A stretch of 64,000 nt of DNA from Planctomycetota bacterium (GTDB lineage Bacteria > Planctomycetota > UBA1135): assembly GCA_002705055.1 (NCBI GenBank), contig PAHY01000009.1, positions 1 through 64,000 on the forward strand, in the 5' to 3' direction. Positions 55,230-63,294 of this stretch are shown piece by piece (position 1 is the first letter of the stretch; every line of letters starts with the position of its first letter). The notes under the pieces are model-generated. The model did no database searches, was not told where the DNA came from, and was given only the letters and a program-made list of their open reading frames with translations. A program made the translations under genes and the position numbers.

Positions 55230-56055
55230 GCCCGCCCTTTGCCGCAACTGCCAGACGCCGCTGCGGGGCGACTACTGCCATGACTGCGGCCAGGCGGCCC
55301 ACGAGACTCGGACTCCGATCTGGACCGCGGTCGCGATCTTCCTGCAGCAGACCTTCGGAGCCGACGGTCGCTTCTGGGCCACGCTGCGCAAGCTGCTGTT
55401 CTTTCCGGGGCGGCTGACCAAGGAGTTCCTGGAGGGAAAGCAGCGCCGTTCGCTCCATCCGCTGCGGCTGTTTCTGATCGCCGGCGCCTTGGCGCTGATC
55501 ACGCCCGACCTGCTTCGCGCCGAACGGCTGATCTGGCCGGAGGCCTGGAATGCCCCAGCCGCGGAAGGCACCGGCTGGGTGGACCGTTTCTGGGAAGGGG
55601 AAGCACGCCTGAAGGCCTGGGCCAATCACCCGGACACAAGGATGGAGCAGCGCATCGCCTTCGCGATGGAGCTCAACCGGAGCTACCTGGTCTGGTCCTT
55701 GCTCGGCTCGGTGCTGCTCGCGGTGCTGACCGCCAAGCTGTTGCGGCCGCGCCGCCTGCTGTACGACCACGTCATCTTTCTGCTCCATCTCGCGAGCTTC
55801 GCCTACCTCTCCGATGCGATCTTCCGCACGATCGGCCTGCGCACGGTCTGGGGAGGCTGGCCGCTCAACGTGGTGCAGGCGCTCTACGCGGTCCTGGCCT
55901 TCCGCTTCGTCTATCCCAGCCGCAAGTTGGCGCCGCCGCTGGCGTGGATCTGGGACCTGGCCTGCGGCGCGGTGGTGTTCCTGGTGCTGCACGAAGCCAA
56001 CGCCACCCTCCTCAGGGTCTTCGCCGTCATCCACGCGATGCCGCCGGCTGCCTAG
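55222..56055 (+). CDS. DUF3667 zinc-ribbon membrane protein
   Basis: 277 residues. N-terminal zinc ribbon CRNC...YCHDCGQ (Cys7, Cys10, Cys19, Cys22), then a DUF3667 membrane domain with about five helices ([52 protein letters not shown] and others). Family function unknown. Overlaps the mutB stop by 8 bp, so translated with it, although no link to methylmalonyl-CoA is known. Confidence 0.82.
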
Positions 56056-57677
56056 GCGCGCGGCGGCAGATAGCCTTCGGCGAGCCGGGTGAAGCGCGCG
56101 ATCTGGTCCTGTTTCCAGGCCGCATCCTTACCCAGCTCGGTCGCCAGGATGGCGGCCGCAGTCGGCGCCATGCTGGCCGCCGCGGCGGCGTTCAGGAACA
56201 GCGCCCGCGTGCGGCGAGCCAGCAGATCCTCAACCGTGCGCGCCATCTCAAAGCGCGCGCCCCACAGCAGGTGGGCGCCGCAGACGGGCAGCGCCGGGTG
56301 CAGCGGCTGCCCCAAGTCGATGCGGCTTCCGTCTTCGAGGTCGAGAAACTCACGCGACAGCGCGGCGAGCGCCGCGGCATCAGCGCCGTATTCGCTGAAG
56401 GGGTCGCCGCCGCGCAGGGGCTCGTGCGCTTCGTTCGGTTCGCGCCAGCCGTGCAGCCGCAGGTTCTTGGTGGGGCAGGGGCGCTCGGCGAGGCCACCGA
56501 TCGTGGCCGCGACCTTGACGGCGTCCTTGGCCATCCGCCGATAGGTGGTCCACTTGCCGCCGGTGATCGTGACCAGCCCCAAGGGCGAGGTGAGCACGGT
56601 GTGATCGCGGGACAGCGAAGCGCTCGAAGAGGCCTCGCCCGAAGCCACCAGCGGACGGATCCCTGTCCACATCGACAGGACGTCGTCCCGTGTCGGGTCC
56701 TGCTCGAGGTACTCGGCCGAAGTCTCGAGCAGGAAGTCGATCTCCTCGGCCTGTGCGCGCGGCTCGAGGCTGGCCTCCTCGATCGGCGTATCGGTGGTGC
56801 CGACGAGCGTGTGTCCGTGCCAGGGGATCGCGAACATCACGCGCTTGTCGCGGGTGCGCGGCACCATGATCGCGGTATCGCCGGGCAGAAAGCGTCGATC
56901 AAACACGAGGTGGACGCCCTGACTGGGGGCGACCAGCGGGGCCGCCGCCGGGTCATCCAGGCGGCGCACCGCATCGGCGAAGGCGCCGGTCGCGTTGACG
57001 ACGGCACGCGCGCGCACCGTGAACTCGCTGCCGCTCTCGCGGTCGCGGATCTGCGCGCCCGCCACGAGGCCTTGCTCATCGTGATGGATCGCGACGACGG
57101 GGGCGTGGTTCAGCAGCGTCGCACCCTGTTCCGCGGCCGTCTGCACCAGCGCGATCAGCAGCCGCGCGTCATCGAACTGGCCGTCCGCGTAGCGCACCCC
57201 GCCGCGCAGGCCCTCCGTTTCGAGGGTCGCGATCGCTTCGAGCACCTTCTCCTTCGACAGCAGCTTCGAGCTGCCGAAGCCGTACTTGCCGGCCAGCATG
57301 TCGTAGACCTTGAGGCCGATGCCGTACCACGGTGCCTCCCACCACGAATAGTGCGGCACAACGAAGGCCAGCTCGCGCACCAGGTGCGGCGCGTTGCGCA
57401 GCAGCCGGCCGCGCTCGTGCAGCGCCTCCATGACAAGCGAGAGGTTGCCCTGCTGCAGGTAGCGCACGCCGCCGTGGACCAGCTTGGTGCTGCGGCTGGA
57501 GGTGCCCGAGCCGAAGTCGGCGGCCTCGCAGAGCAGCACCGAGTAGCCGCGCGCGGCCGCATCGACCGCGATCCCGGCGCCGGTCGCGCCGCCGCCGATC
57601 ACCAGCAGATCCCAGAGCGTGTCGTCACTCTGCGCAAGCGCCAGCTGCTCGCTGCGGTTCAGCGGGGGAGGCCCCAT
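56052..57677 (-). CDS. glpD: glycerol-3-phosphate dehydrogenase, FAD-dependent
   Basis: 541 residues. Membrane-associated enzyme that oxidises glycerol 3-phosphate to DHAP and feeds the quinone pool. FAD site DLLVIGGGATGAGIAVDAA (about 23-41), STKLVHGGVRYLQQG, GATLLNHAPVV, GTTDTPIEE, WTGIRPLV and ITGGKWTTYRRMA. ATG 57677 has TATCCT 6 nt upstream; the ORF extension to 57725 is antisense to meaB. Stop shared as CTAG with the DUF3667 gene. Confidence 0.95.
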   Translation of the reverse strand: MGPPPLNRSEQLALAQSDDTLWDLLVIGGGATGAGIAVDAAARGYSVLLCEAADFGSGTSSRSTKLVHGGVRYLQQGNLSLVMEALHERGRLLRNAPHLVRELAFVVPHYSWWEAPWYGIGLKVYDMLAGKYGFGSSKLLSKEKVLEAIATLETEGLRGGVRYADGQFDDARLLIALVQTAAEQGATLLNHAPVVAIHHDEQGLVAGAQIRDRESGSEFTVRARAVVNATGAFADAVRRLDDPAAAPLVAPSQGVHLVFDRRFLPGDTAIMVPRTRDKRVMFAIPWHGHTLVGTTDTPIEEASLEPRAQAEEIDFLLETSAEYLEQDPTRDDVLSMWTGIRPLVASGEASSSASLSRDHTVLTSPLGLVTITGGKWTTYRRMAKDAVKVAATIGGLAERPCPTKNLRLHGWREPNEAHEPLRGGDPFSEYGADAAALAALSREFLDLEDGSRIDLGQPLHPALPVCGAHLLWGARFEMARTVEDLLARRTRALFLNAAAAASMAPTAAAILATELGKDAAWKQDQIARFTRLAEGYLPPRA

Positions 57678-57683
57678 GCTGGG

Positions 57684-57689
57684 AGGATA
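57684..57689 (-). promoter_or_regulatory. -10 hexamer TATCCT, leaderless start
   Basis: TATCCT on the minus strand, 6 nt before the glpD ATG. Confidence 0.5.
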
Positions 57690-57706
57690 TCCGCGGTGCG
57701 CCCGGC

Positions 57707-57712
57707 TAGCAT
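57707..57712 (+). promoter_or_regulatory. -10 hexamer TAGCAT, leaderless GTG start
   Basis: TAGCAT, 6 nt before the meaB GTG at 57719. Confidence 0.5.
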
Positions 57713-57718
57713 GGCGGC

Positions 57719-58729
57719 GTGGCAAGTCCGCAATCGGTCGCGGAGCTGGCCGCTGGCGTCCGCGCTGGCGACCGGGGGGTGCTCGCGCGTGCCCTCACCC
57801 TGGTCGAGTCGCAGCGGGCGGATCACCGCCGACAGGCGCAGGAGCTGCTCGCGGAGCTGCTGCCCGAGACCGGCCGGGCGCAGCGCATCGGCGTGACCGG
57901 CGTGCCCGGGGTGGGCAAGAGCACCTTCCTCGAAGCCTTCGGCATGCACCTGGTCGAGGCGGGGCAGCGCGTGGCGGTGCTCGCGGTCGATCCATCCAGC
58001 AGCGTGACCGGCGGCAGCATCCTGGGCGACAAGGCCCGCATGCATCAGCTCGCGCAGCGGCCCGAGGCCTTCATTCGCCCGTCGCCGAGCGGGGCCACCC
58101 TGGGCGGCGTGGCGCGCCGCACCCGCGAGTGTCTGCTGCTCTGCGAGGCGGCGGACTTCGACACCGTGCTGGTCGAGACCGTCGGGGTGGGGCAGTCCGA
58201 GACGCTGGTCGCCGACATGGTCGACTTCTTTCTGGTGCTCGCGTTGCCGGGCGCCGGCGATGAGCTCCAGGGCATCAAGAAGGGCATCCTCGAGCTCGCC
58301 GATTTGATCGCGGTCAACAAATCGGACGGCGAGAACCAGGCGCGGGCGCGCGTGGCGGTGCGCGATATGACGGCGGCGCTGCGCTATCTGCGGCCACGCT
58401 TTGCCGCGTGGACGCCGCGCGTCTTGGCGATTTCGGCGCGGGAAGGGACCGGGCTCGAAGAGGTCGCGGCGGCGATCGCCGAGCATCGTCAGCTGGCTCA
58501 GGAATCGGGCCACTTGGCCTCGCAGCGCGCCTCGCAGCAGGCTCGCTGGCTCTGGGAGGAAATCAACGACGAGCTGCGCGCCGCCTTCCGCGCTCACCCC
58601 GGCGTCGGCGAGCAGCTTGCTGCCATCGAGTCGGCGGTCCGCGCCGGCGAACTGCCGCCGGGCGAAGGCGCTCAGCGTCTGCTCGCGGCCTTCGCCGAGC
58701 GCGCAACCGATGCGCGCGAAGAAGCCTAG
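57719..58729 (+). CDS. meaB: methylmalonyl-CoA mutase-associated GTPase MeaB
   Basis: 336 residues from a GTG. G-protein chaperone that loads and protects adenosylcobalamin on the mutase. Walker A GVPGVGKST (about 61-69), VLAVDPSSSVTGGSILGDKARM (conserved switch region), VETVGVGQSE, and AVNKSDGEN as the NKxD base motif. Same function group as mutAB encoded 2.5 kb upstream, separated by glpD on the other strand. Stop shared as CTAG with the next gene. Confidence 0.95.
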   Translation: MASPQSVAELAAGVRAGDRGVLARALTLVESQRADHRRQAQELLAELLPETGRAQRIGVTGVPGVGKSTFLEAFGMHLVEAGQRVAVLAVDPSSSVTGGSILGDKARMHQLAQRPEAFIRPSPSGATLGGVARRTRECLLLCEAADFDTVLVETVGVGQSETLVADMVDFFLVLALPGAGDELQGIKKGILELADLIAVNKSDGENQARARVAVRDMTAALRYLRPRFAAWTPRVLAISAREGTGLEEVAAAIAEHRQLAQESGHLASQRASQQARWLWEEINDELRAAFRAHPGVGEQLAAIESAVRAGELPPGEGAQRLLAAFAERATDAREEA

Positions 58730-60735
58730 TCCGCGCCGACGTAGAGGCCGTACTGGTAGGCCAGCTGTGGAAACAGCGAATGGGCGATCGCGCGCCGGAC
58801 CAGCTCGGGATCCTGCGGCTCGATCTCCTCGCGCGGGCGGATTTGCGTCGCCTCAGGCAGCCAGTCGCCGATCAGCGGTTGCTGGTCTGGCCGCAGCACA
58901 ACGACCCGGCCCTCCTCCAGATAGGCCTGGTGATCGTGATACTGCATGATCGCGCGGCCCGGGAGCGCGCGCATTTCGGGGCGCGTCAGGTCGCGGCCCG
59001 TACACGGGATCATGCCGCGCACCCCGATCGAAGAGAGCGCGGTCGGCAACAGGTCAATCTGACTGCAGGTCGAGTCGATCTTCTCCGGCTCGATCGTGCC
59101 ACCCAGGAACAGGCCCGGGATGTGGAAGCGCTGAATCGGCACCAGGGAGGCGCCGCGCACCCGCGAGTTGTGATCGGCGACGACCAGAAAGACGGTGTCG
59201 TCCCAGTACTCCGAGGCACGCGCCTGGTCGAAGAACTCGCCCATGGCGTAGTCGGCGTACTTCACCGCGTTGCGGACGGTCGCCTTCGGTTCTTCGTGGA
59301 GCGGAAACTCACCGTCGTAGGGGAAGTCAAAGGGCGAGTGATTGCTCGAGGTGAAGACCAGACTGCAGAAAGGCCTGCCTTCTGCGTGCCAGCGCGAGAA
59401 GGACTCGTGCGCGAGCCGGAAGAGGTCGCCGTCGCAATGGCCCCAGGAGCCGACGAAGCCGCCCTCGGGGAAGTTCTTCTCGTCGATGATCTCCTGCACC
59501 CCGTTGCCGGTGAAGAAGCGCGCCATGTTGTCGAAGTGCGCCTCGCCGCCGTACAGAAAGGAGGTGTGGTAGCCCTGTTCCGCCAGCAGGCTGGCCAGGC
59601 TGAAGACTCCGCGCTGGGTGCGCGGAAGCTTGACGATAGAGCGCGCCGGAGTGGGGAGGAAGCCAGTGAATACGGCCTCGATCCCACGCACGGAACGAGT
59701 CCCGGTGGCGTAAAGCTGAGAGAACCACAGACCTTCTTCAGCGAGCGCGTCCAGGCGAGGCGTGATCGGCGGGCCACCCAGCGCGCCGACGAACTCCGCG
59801 CCCAGACTCTCCTGAAGGATGATGACGAGGTTGAGCGGCCGCTCGTGCTTCCGGCTGGGCACGAACTCGTGCAGCGTCGGAGCCTGCTTGGGATACTCGG
59901 CGTCCGCGGGAATCCCAGCGGTACGGCGGACCTCGGCGAAGACCTCTGCGTCGGGTAGTTCGCCGTAGTGATAGCCGCCTTCGTTCTCGAGCCGCGTCTC
60001 GTAAAGGGCGTAGGCCAGCGTGTAGGCCGAGGGCAGCGGCAGGGTGTTGACCATCGCGTCGGCTGAGGTCGCCACCGTGCTCGGATTCACCGCGCGATGG
60101 TCGAGCGTCGATCGAATGGCCAGCGGACAGAGCGCCACCCAGGCCAGCACACTGCCTAGGACCGGCAGCCTGGACTGCGGTCGGCGCTCCGTCGGGAGTC
60201 GAAGCACGCGCTTCCAGAGCACGAATCCCAGTGCCGGAAGCAGGATGGCCGAAGCGAGCAGCTGCGCGGGATAGGCACCCCATAAGGTGGCGAGTACTTC
60301 CTTCGGATAGCGGAGGTACTCGACGAACAGATAGTTCGGCCGCGTGTCATATTCCTCGACGAAGGAGGGGGTGGCGAACTCGAGAAAGCCGATCACCAGC
60401 ACCATGGCGAGGAGGTAGAGCTGAGTGAGTCGCCAACCGAGGTCTGCAGTGCGTCGCGACAGCAGCAGCCACGGCAGCAGGACTCCCGGGATGATCAGCA
60501 GCAGCCCCAGTAGAACAAGATCGAAGCGTAGCCCCTGGAGGAGGACGTAGCCCCAACCCTGCGCGGCCTGCAGCCGCTCCAGGTACTGGAAACCAAGGAA
60601 GACCCGCGAGAGGGTCGTGACCCCCAGAACAACGAGCGCGAAACGAAGGAGGAGCGCGGTGTACAGCCGCAAGGCCGACGGATTGCTGGGGGGGGCAGCT
60701 CCGCGCAGGTTATCCAGTCCAGAGCTCGTCCGCAA
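58726..60735 (-). CDS. LTA-synthase-like sulfatase/phosphoglycerol transferase
   Basis: Up to 669 residues. About five N-terminal helices (RLYTALLLRFALVVLGVTTL, VLLQGLRFDLVLLGLLLIIP and others), then an extracytoplasmic alkaline-phosphatase-type domain: metal site LNLVIILQESLGAEF, nucleophile Thr in YATGTRSVRGIEA, HTSFLYGGEAHFDN, WGHCDGDLF, SSNHSPFDFP and DTVFLVVADHNSR. In Gram-negatives such proteins add phosphoglycerol or phosphoethanolamine to glycans or lipids. The start is uncertain: the TTG at 60735 lies within the best -35, and a TTG at 60672 (MRLYTALLLRF) fits the predicted transcript better. Confidence 0.85.
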   Translation of the reverse strand: MRTSSGLDNLRGAAPPSNPSALRLYTALLLRFALVVLGVTTLSRVFLGFQYLERLQAAQGWGYVLLQGLRFDLVLLGLLLIIPGVLLPWLLLSRRTADLGWRLTQLYLLAMVLVIGFLEFATPSFVEEYDTRPNYLFVEYLRYPKEVLATLWGAYPAQLLASAILLPALGFVLWKRVLRLPTERRPQSRLPVLGSVLAWVALCPLAIRSTLDHRAVNPSTVATSADAMVNTLPLPSAYTLAYALYETRLENEGGYHYGELPDAEVFAEVRRTAGIPADAEYPKQAPTLHEFVPSRKHERPLNLVIILQESLGAEFVGALGGPPITPRLDALAEEGLWFSQLYATGTRSVRGIEAVFTGFLPTPARSIVKLPRTQRGVFSLASLLAEQGYHTSFLYGGEAHFDNMARFFTGNGVQEIIDEKNFPEGGFVGSWGHCDGDLFRLAHESFSRWHAEGRPFCSLVFTSSNHSPFDFPYDGEFPLHEEPKATVRNAVKYADYAMGEFFDQARASEYWDDTVFLVVADHNSRVRGASLVPIQRFHIPGLFLGGTIEPEKIDSTCSQIDLLPTALSSIGVRGMIPCTGRDLTRPEMRALPGRAIMQYHDHQAYLEEGRVVVLRPDQQPLIGDWLPEATQIRPREEIEPQDPELVRRAIAHSLFPQLAYQYGLYVGAD
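60707..60735 (-). promoter_or_regulatory. possible promoter of the sulfatase gene
   Basis: Minus strand TTGCGG (60735-60730), 17-bp spacer, TAACCT (60712-60707). If used, translation must begin below 60700, supporting the TTG at 60672. Confidence 0.35.
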
Positions 60736-60741
60736 TACACT
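60736..60741 (+). promoter_or_regulatory. -10 hexamer TACACT, leaderless start
   Basis: TACACT, 6 nt before the symporter ATG at 60748. Confidence 0.5.
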
Positions 60742-60747
60742 GGCACC

Positions 60748-62184
60748 ATGGACGGGCCGACCGCGCTGCTAGTCACTCTGGTGATCTACAAGGTGCTCCT
60801 GCTCAGCATTGGCGCCTGGGCGTCGCGGCGCAGTCGTGACGGCGCGGAGTTTTACCTCGGAGGGCGCGGACTGGGGCCCTGGGTGGCCTCGATCAGCGCC
60901 GCGGCGAGTTCCTCTTCCGCCTGGTCGCTGCTCGGGGTCAGCGGCGCGGCTTTCGCAGGCGGGCTCTCGGCGATCTGGATCTTTCCGGCCTGCCTCGGGG
61001 GCTTTGTCCTGAACTGGTTCGTGGTGGCCCGGCCGATGCGCCGGCTTTCGCTTGAGCAGGGTTCGGTCACGCTCACCGAGATGCTCGCCGATGGCGCTCC
61101 GCCCCGGCTCGCGCGCGCGATCACGATCAGCGCTTCGATCGTCGTGCTGCTTTCGCTGGGCACCTACGTGGCCTCGCAGTTTCAGGCGGCCGGCAAGACC
61201 TTCGCCGAAACCCTCGATATGGAGATGGGGCAGGCGGTGCTGGTCGGCGGCGGCATCGTGCTGCTTTACACGATGAGCGGCGGCTTCTGGGCCGCCTCGA
61301 TCAGCGATCTGATCCAGGGCCTGGTCATGGCGGTGGCGGCGGTCATCGTGCCGATCGCGGCGCTGATCGAAGTGGGCGGGGTGGGCGCGATGCTGGACGG
61401 CCTGGACGCGCGCGGGCTGGGCGATCCCTTCCGCGGCGAGGCGGGCTGGGCGGCGCTCGGCCTGGTGGCGGGCTTCCTCGGCATCGGCCTGGGTTATCCC
61501 GGCCAGCCGCATGTCGTGAACCGCTTCATGGCCATCCGCAGTGAACGCGACCTCAAGGTGGGCACCTGGATCTCGATCGTCTGGGCGGTGCTGATGTACG
61601 CCGGGATGCTCACGGCCGGCTGGTGCGGTCGGGTGCTGGTCGAACAGCTTGCCGACGGCGAGGGCGTGCTGCTGCGGCTGACCACGGATCTGTTCCCGCC
61701 GGTCGCGGCCGGCGTGCTGGTCGCCGCGGTGCTGTCGGCGATCATGTCGACCGCGGACAGTCAGCTGCTGGTCTGCGGGGCGACGGTGGCGCACGACCTG
61801 CCGCATCGCGGATCGGCGCAGCGCGTGGGCCTGGACCGGCTCGCCATCGTCGGCATCAGTCTGGCGGCCATCGTCGCGGCGCTGACCGTGACCGAGACGA
61901 TCTTCGCCCAGGTGCTGTTCGCCTGGTCGGCGCTCGGTGCCGCCTTCGGCCCGCTGGTGCTCTGCCGCGTGCTGCGCGGACCGGTGCGGCCTGGCTACGC
62001 GCTGAGCTCGATCTGGGTGGGCTTCGCGGTCACCCTGATCTGGTTCTTCACTCCGGTCCTGAAGGGCGCGCTCTACGAGCTGATTCCGGCCTTTTTCGCC
62101 GCCGCTGTGCCCGCCTGGCTAGGAAGTCGGGCCGGCCGTGCAGGAAATGTGCCGGACGTGGGCAGCCCGCCTGCCGAGGCGTAG
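60748..62184 (+). CDS. sodium:solute symporter, PutP-like
   Basis: 478 residues, about 13 hydrophobic helices, SSS family. FYLGGRGLGPWVASISAAASSSSAWSLLG carries the Na-site serines of helix 1-2; GYPGQPHVVNRFMAIRS and AVLSAIMSTADSQLLVCGATVAHDL are family hallmarks, with Ser/Thr residues in ST-A-DSQL for Na+. The pattern is closest to PutP (proline), but the substrate is not certain. Confidence 0.9.
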   Translation: MDGPTALLVTLVIYKVLLLSIGAWASRRSRDGAEFYLGGRGLGPWVASISAAASSSSAWSLLGVSGAAFAGGLSAIWIFPACLGGFVLNWFVVARPMRRLSLEQGSVTLTEMLADGAPPRLARAITISASIVVLLSLGTYVASQFQAAGKTFAETLDMEMGQAVLVGGGIVLLYTMSGGFWAASISDLIQGLVMAVAAVIVPIAALIEVGGVGAMLDGLDARGLGDPFRGEAGWAALGLVAGFLGIGLGYPGQPHVVNRFMAIRSERDLKVGTWISIVWAVLMYAGMLTAGWCGRVLVEQLADGEGVLLRLTTDLFPPVAAGVLVAAVLSAIMSTADSQLLVCGATVAHDLPHRGSAQRVGLDRLAIVGISLAAIVAALTVTETIFAQVLFAWSALGAAFGPLVLCRVLRGPVRPGYALSSIWVGFAVTLIWFFTPVLKGALYELIPAFFAAAVPAWLGSRAGRAGNVPDVGSPPAEA

Positions 62185-62187
62185 AAT
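62182..62187 (+). promoter_or_regulatory. -10 hexamer TAGAAT, short leader
   Basis: TAGAAT beginning in the symporter stop codon, 11 nt before the ATG at 62199. Confidence 0.4.
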
Positions 62188-62198
62188 CCCGCCACGCC

Positions 62199-62813
62199 AT
62201 GCGCGTCCCCACCCTCCTTGCGGCGAGTCTACTCGCCTCCTGCGCGGCGGTTCCCTCGGGTCCGCCCTCGATGTCCTTGCTGCACAGTGATGTGTCCGGC
62301 CTGGTCAAAGTCCAGGCGCCGCGCAATCGGCATCAGTGGGAAGCGCCCGGCAGCAGCGCGCTGCGTGGCTTTTCGGCGCTGCAGCTGACTCACGTCGAAG
62401 TCGACTTCTCCGGCCCGGATCCCGGTCCGCTCGCCGCGATTGACACCGCGCGCATTGAGTCGACGCTGCGCACGCGCGTCGAAGCCCGGCTGCGCGAAGT
62501 GGGTATTCGGCTGGCGCCGGGTGCGGCCCCGGGCGTCGTGCAGATGCGCATGCGGCTGGCCGGCCTGCGCTACGGCGACCCGGTGCGCGGCGGGACCGGC
62601 GAAACGCTGCGCCGACAGATTCGGCTGCAGACGCTCGGCATCGAAGGCATCTTCCGCGACAGCGAGACCGGCGAGGTCCTGGCCGTCGTCCTGACGCGCC
62701 CGCGCGGCGCGACTTCGGTCGCCGAGCGCTGGAGCGAGATGGAAGACGTGCTGGACCTGTTCGCGCGTAACTTCGCCCGCGAGGTCGCGGCCGAGCGCAA
62801 CCGCGTCGACTAG
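62199..62813 (+). CDS. DUF3313-like lipoprotein
   Basis: 204 residues. Lipobox LLASCA. The mature part (SLLHSDVSGLVKVQ..., HVEVDFSGPDPGP, RVEARLREVGIRLAPGAAPGVVQMRMRLAG, GEVLAVVLTRPRG) resembles DUF3313, putative outer-membrane-associated lipoproteins of unknown role. A longer upstream reading is antisense-frame noise within the symporter gene. Stop shared as CTAG with the convergent gene. Confidence 0.7.
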   Translation: MRVPTLLAASLLASCAAVPSGPPSMSLLHSDVSGLVKVQAPRNRHQWEAPGSSALRGFSALQLTHVEVDFSGPDPGPLAAIDTARIESTLRTRVEARLREVGIRLAPGAAPGVVQMRMRLAGLRYGDPVRGGTGETLRRQIRLQTLGIEGIFRDSETGEVLAVVLTRPRGATSVAERWSEMEDVLDLFARNFAREVAAERNRVD

Positions 62814-63262
62814 TCTTCGTCCGCTTCCAGCTCGCTGGTGTGATCGTGCAGGATCCGCCAGCCCTCGTCGGTCTCGACGAAGACCAGGGTGAACCAGCCC
62901 TCGGAAGTGGAGCCGTCGGAGAAGCTCAGGTGCCAGTGGCCGCGGGCCAGCGCGTGCTCGTCGCCCAGGTAGATCACGTCCAGATGGCTGAAGTCCAGCT
63001 CGCCCATCTCGGCGCCGCCTTCCTGGTAGCTCTGCCGATAGCGCTCGAGCACCGCCTGATAGCCGACCACCGGGTCCTTGGCGCCGAAGAAGGTCAAGGT
63101 GGGGGTGTCCAGGTAGCCCTCGGCGAGGAAGGCCTCCAGGTCGCCGCGATTCCAGGCGTCCTCCTGCAGGCCGATCACCTGCCGGGGGTAGGGGGCGGTG
63201 CAGGCCGCGAGCGCCGAGGCCAGCAGCAGGGCGGGGAACAGAGGGCGGGCAGGGAGTCGCAT
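62810..63262 (-). CDS. SnoaL/NTF2-like (DUF4440-type) lipoprotein
   Basis: 150 residues. Lipobox ASALAAC. One NTF2-like cone fold: QEDAWNRGDLEAFLAEGYLDTPTLTFFG, GYQAVLERYRQSY, RGHWHLSFSDGSTSEGWFTLVFVETDEGWRI, ending in ILHDHTSE. This is the SnoaL-like/DUF4440 pattern; such proteins are often small-ligand binders or isomerases, no activity can be given. ATG 63262 follows the TACTCT hexamer by 11 nt. Confidence 0.8.
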   Translation of the reverse strand: MRLPARPLFPALLLASALAACTAPYPRQVIGLQEDAWNRGDLEAFLAEGYLDTPTLTFFGAKDPVVGYQAVLERYRQSYQEGGAEMGELDFSHLDVIYLGDEHALARGHWHLSFSDGSTSEGWFTLVFVETDEGWRILHDHTSELEADED

Positions 63263-63273
63263 CGGCTCCGACG

Positions 63274-63279
63274 AGAGTA
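63274..63279 (-). promoter_or_regulatory. -10 hexamer TACTCT for the NTF2-like gene
   Basis: TACTCT on the minus strand, 11 nt before the ATG at 63262; shares TA with the plus-strand hexamer. Confidence 0.4.
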
Positions 63280-63283
63280 CAAT
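63278..63283 (+). promoter_or_regulatory. -10 hexamer TACAAT for ychF
   Basis: TACAAT, 11 nt before the ychF ATG at 63295. Confidence 0.45.
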
Positions 63284-63294
63284 CCGCGGTTCCG

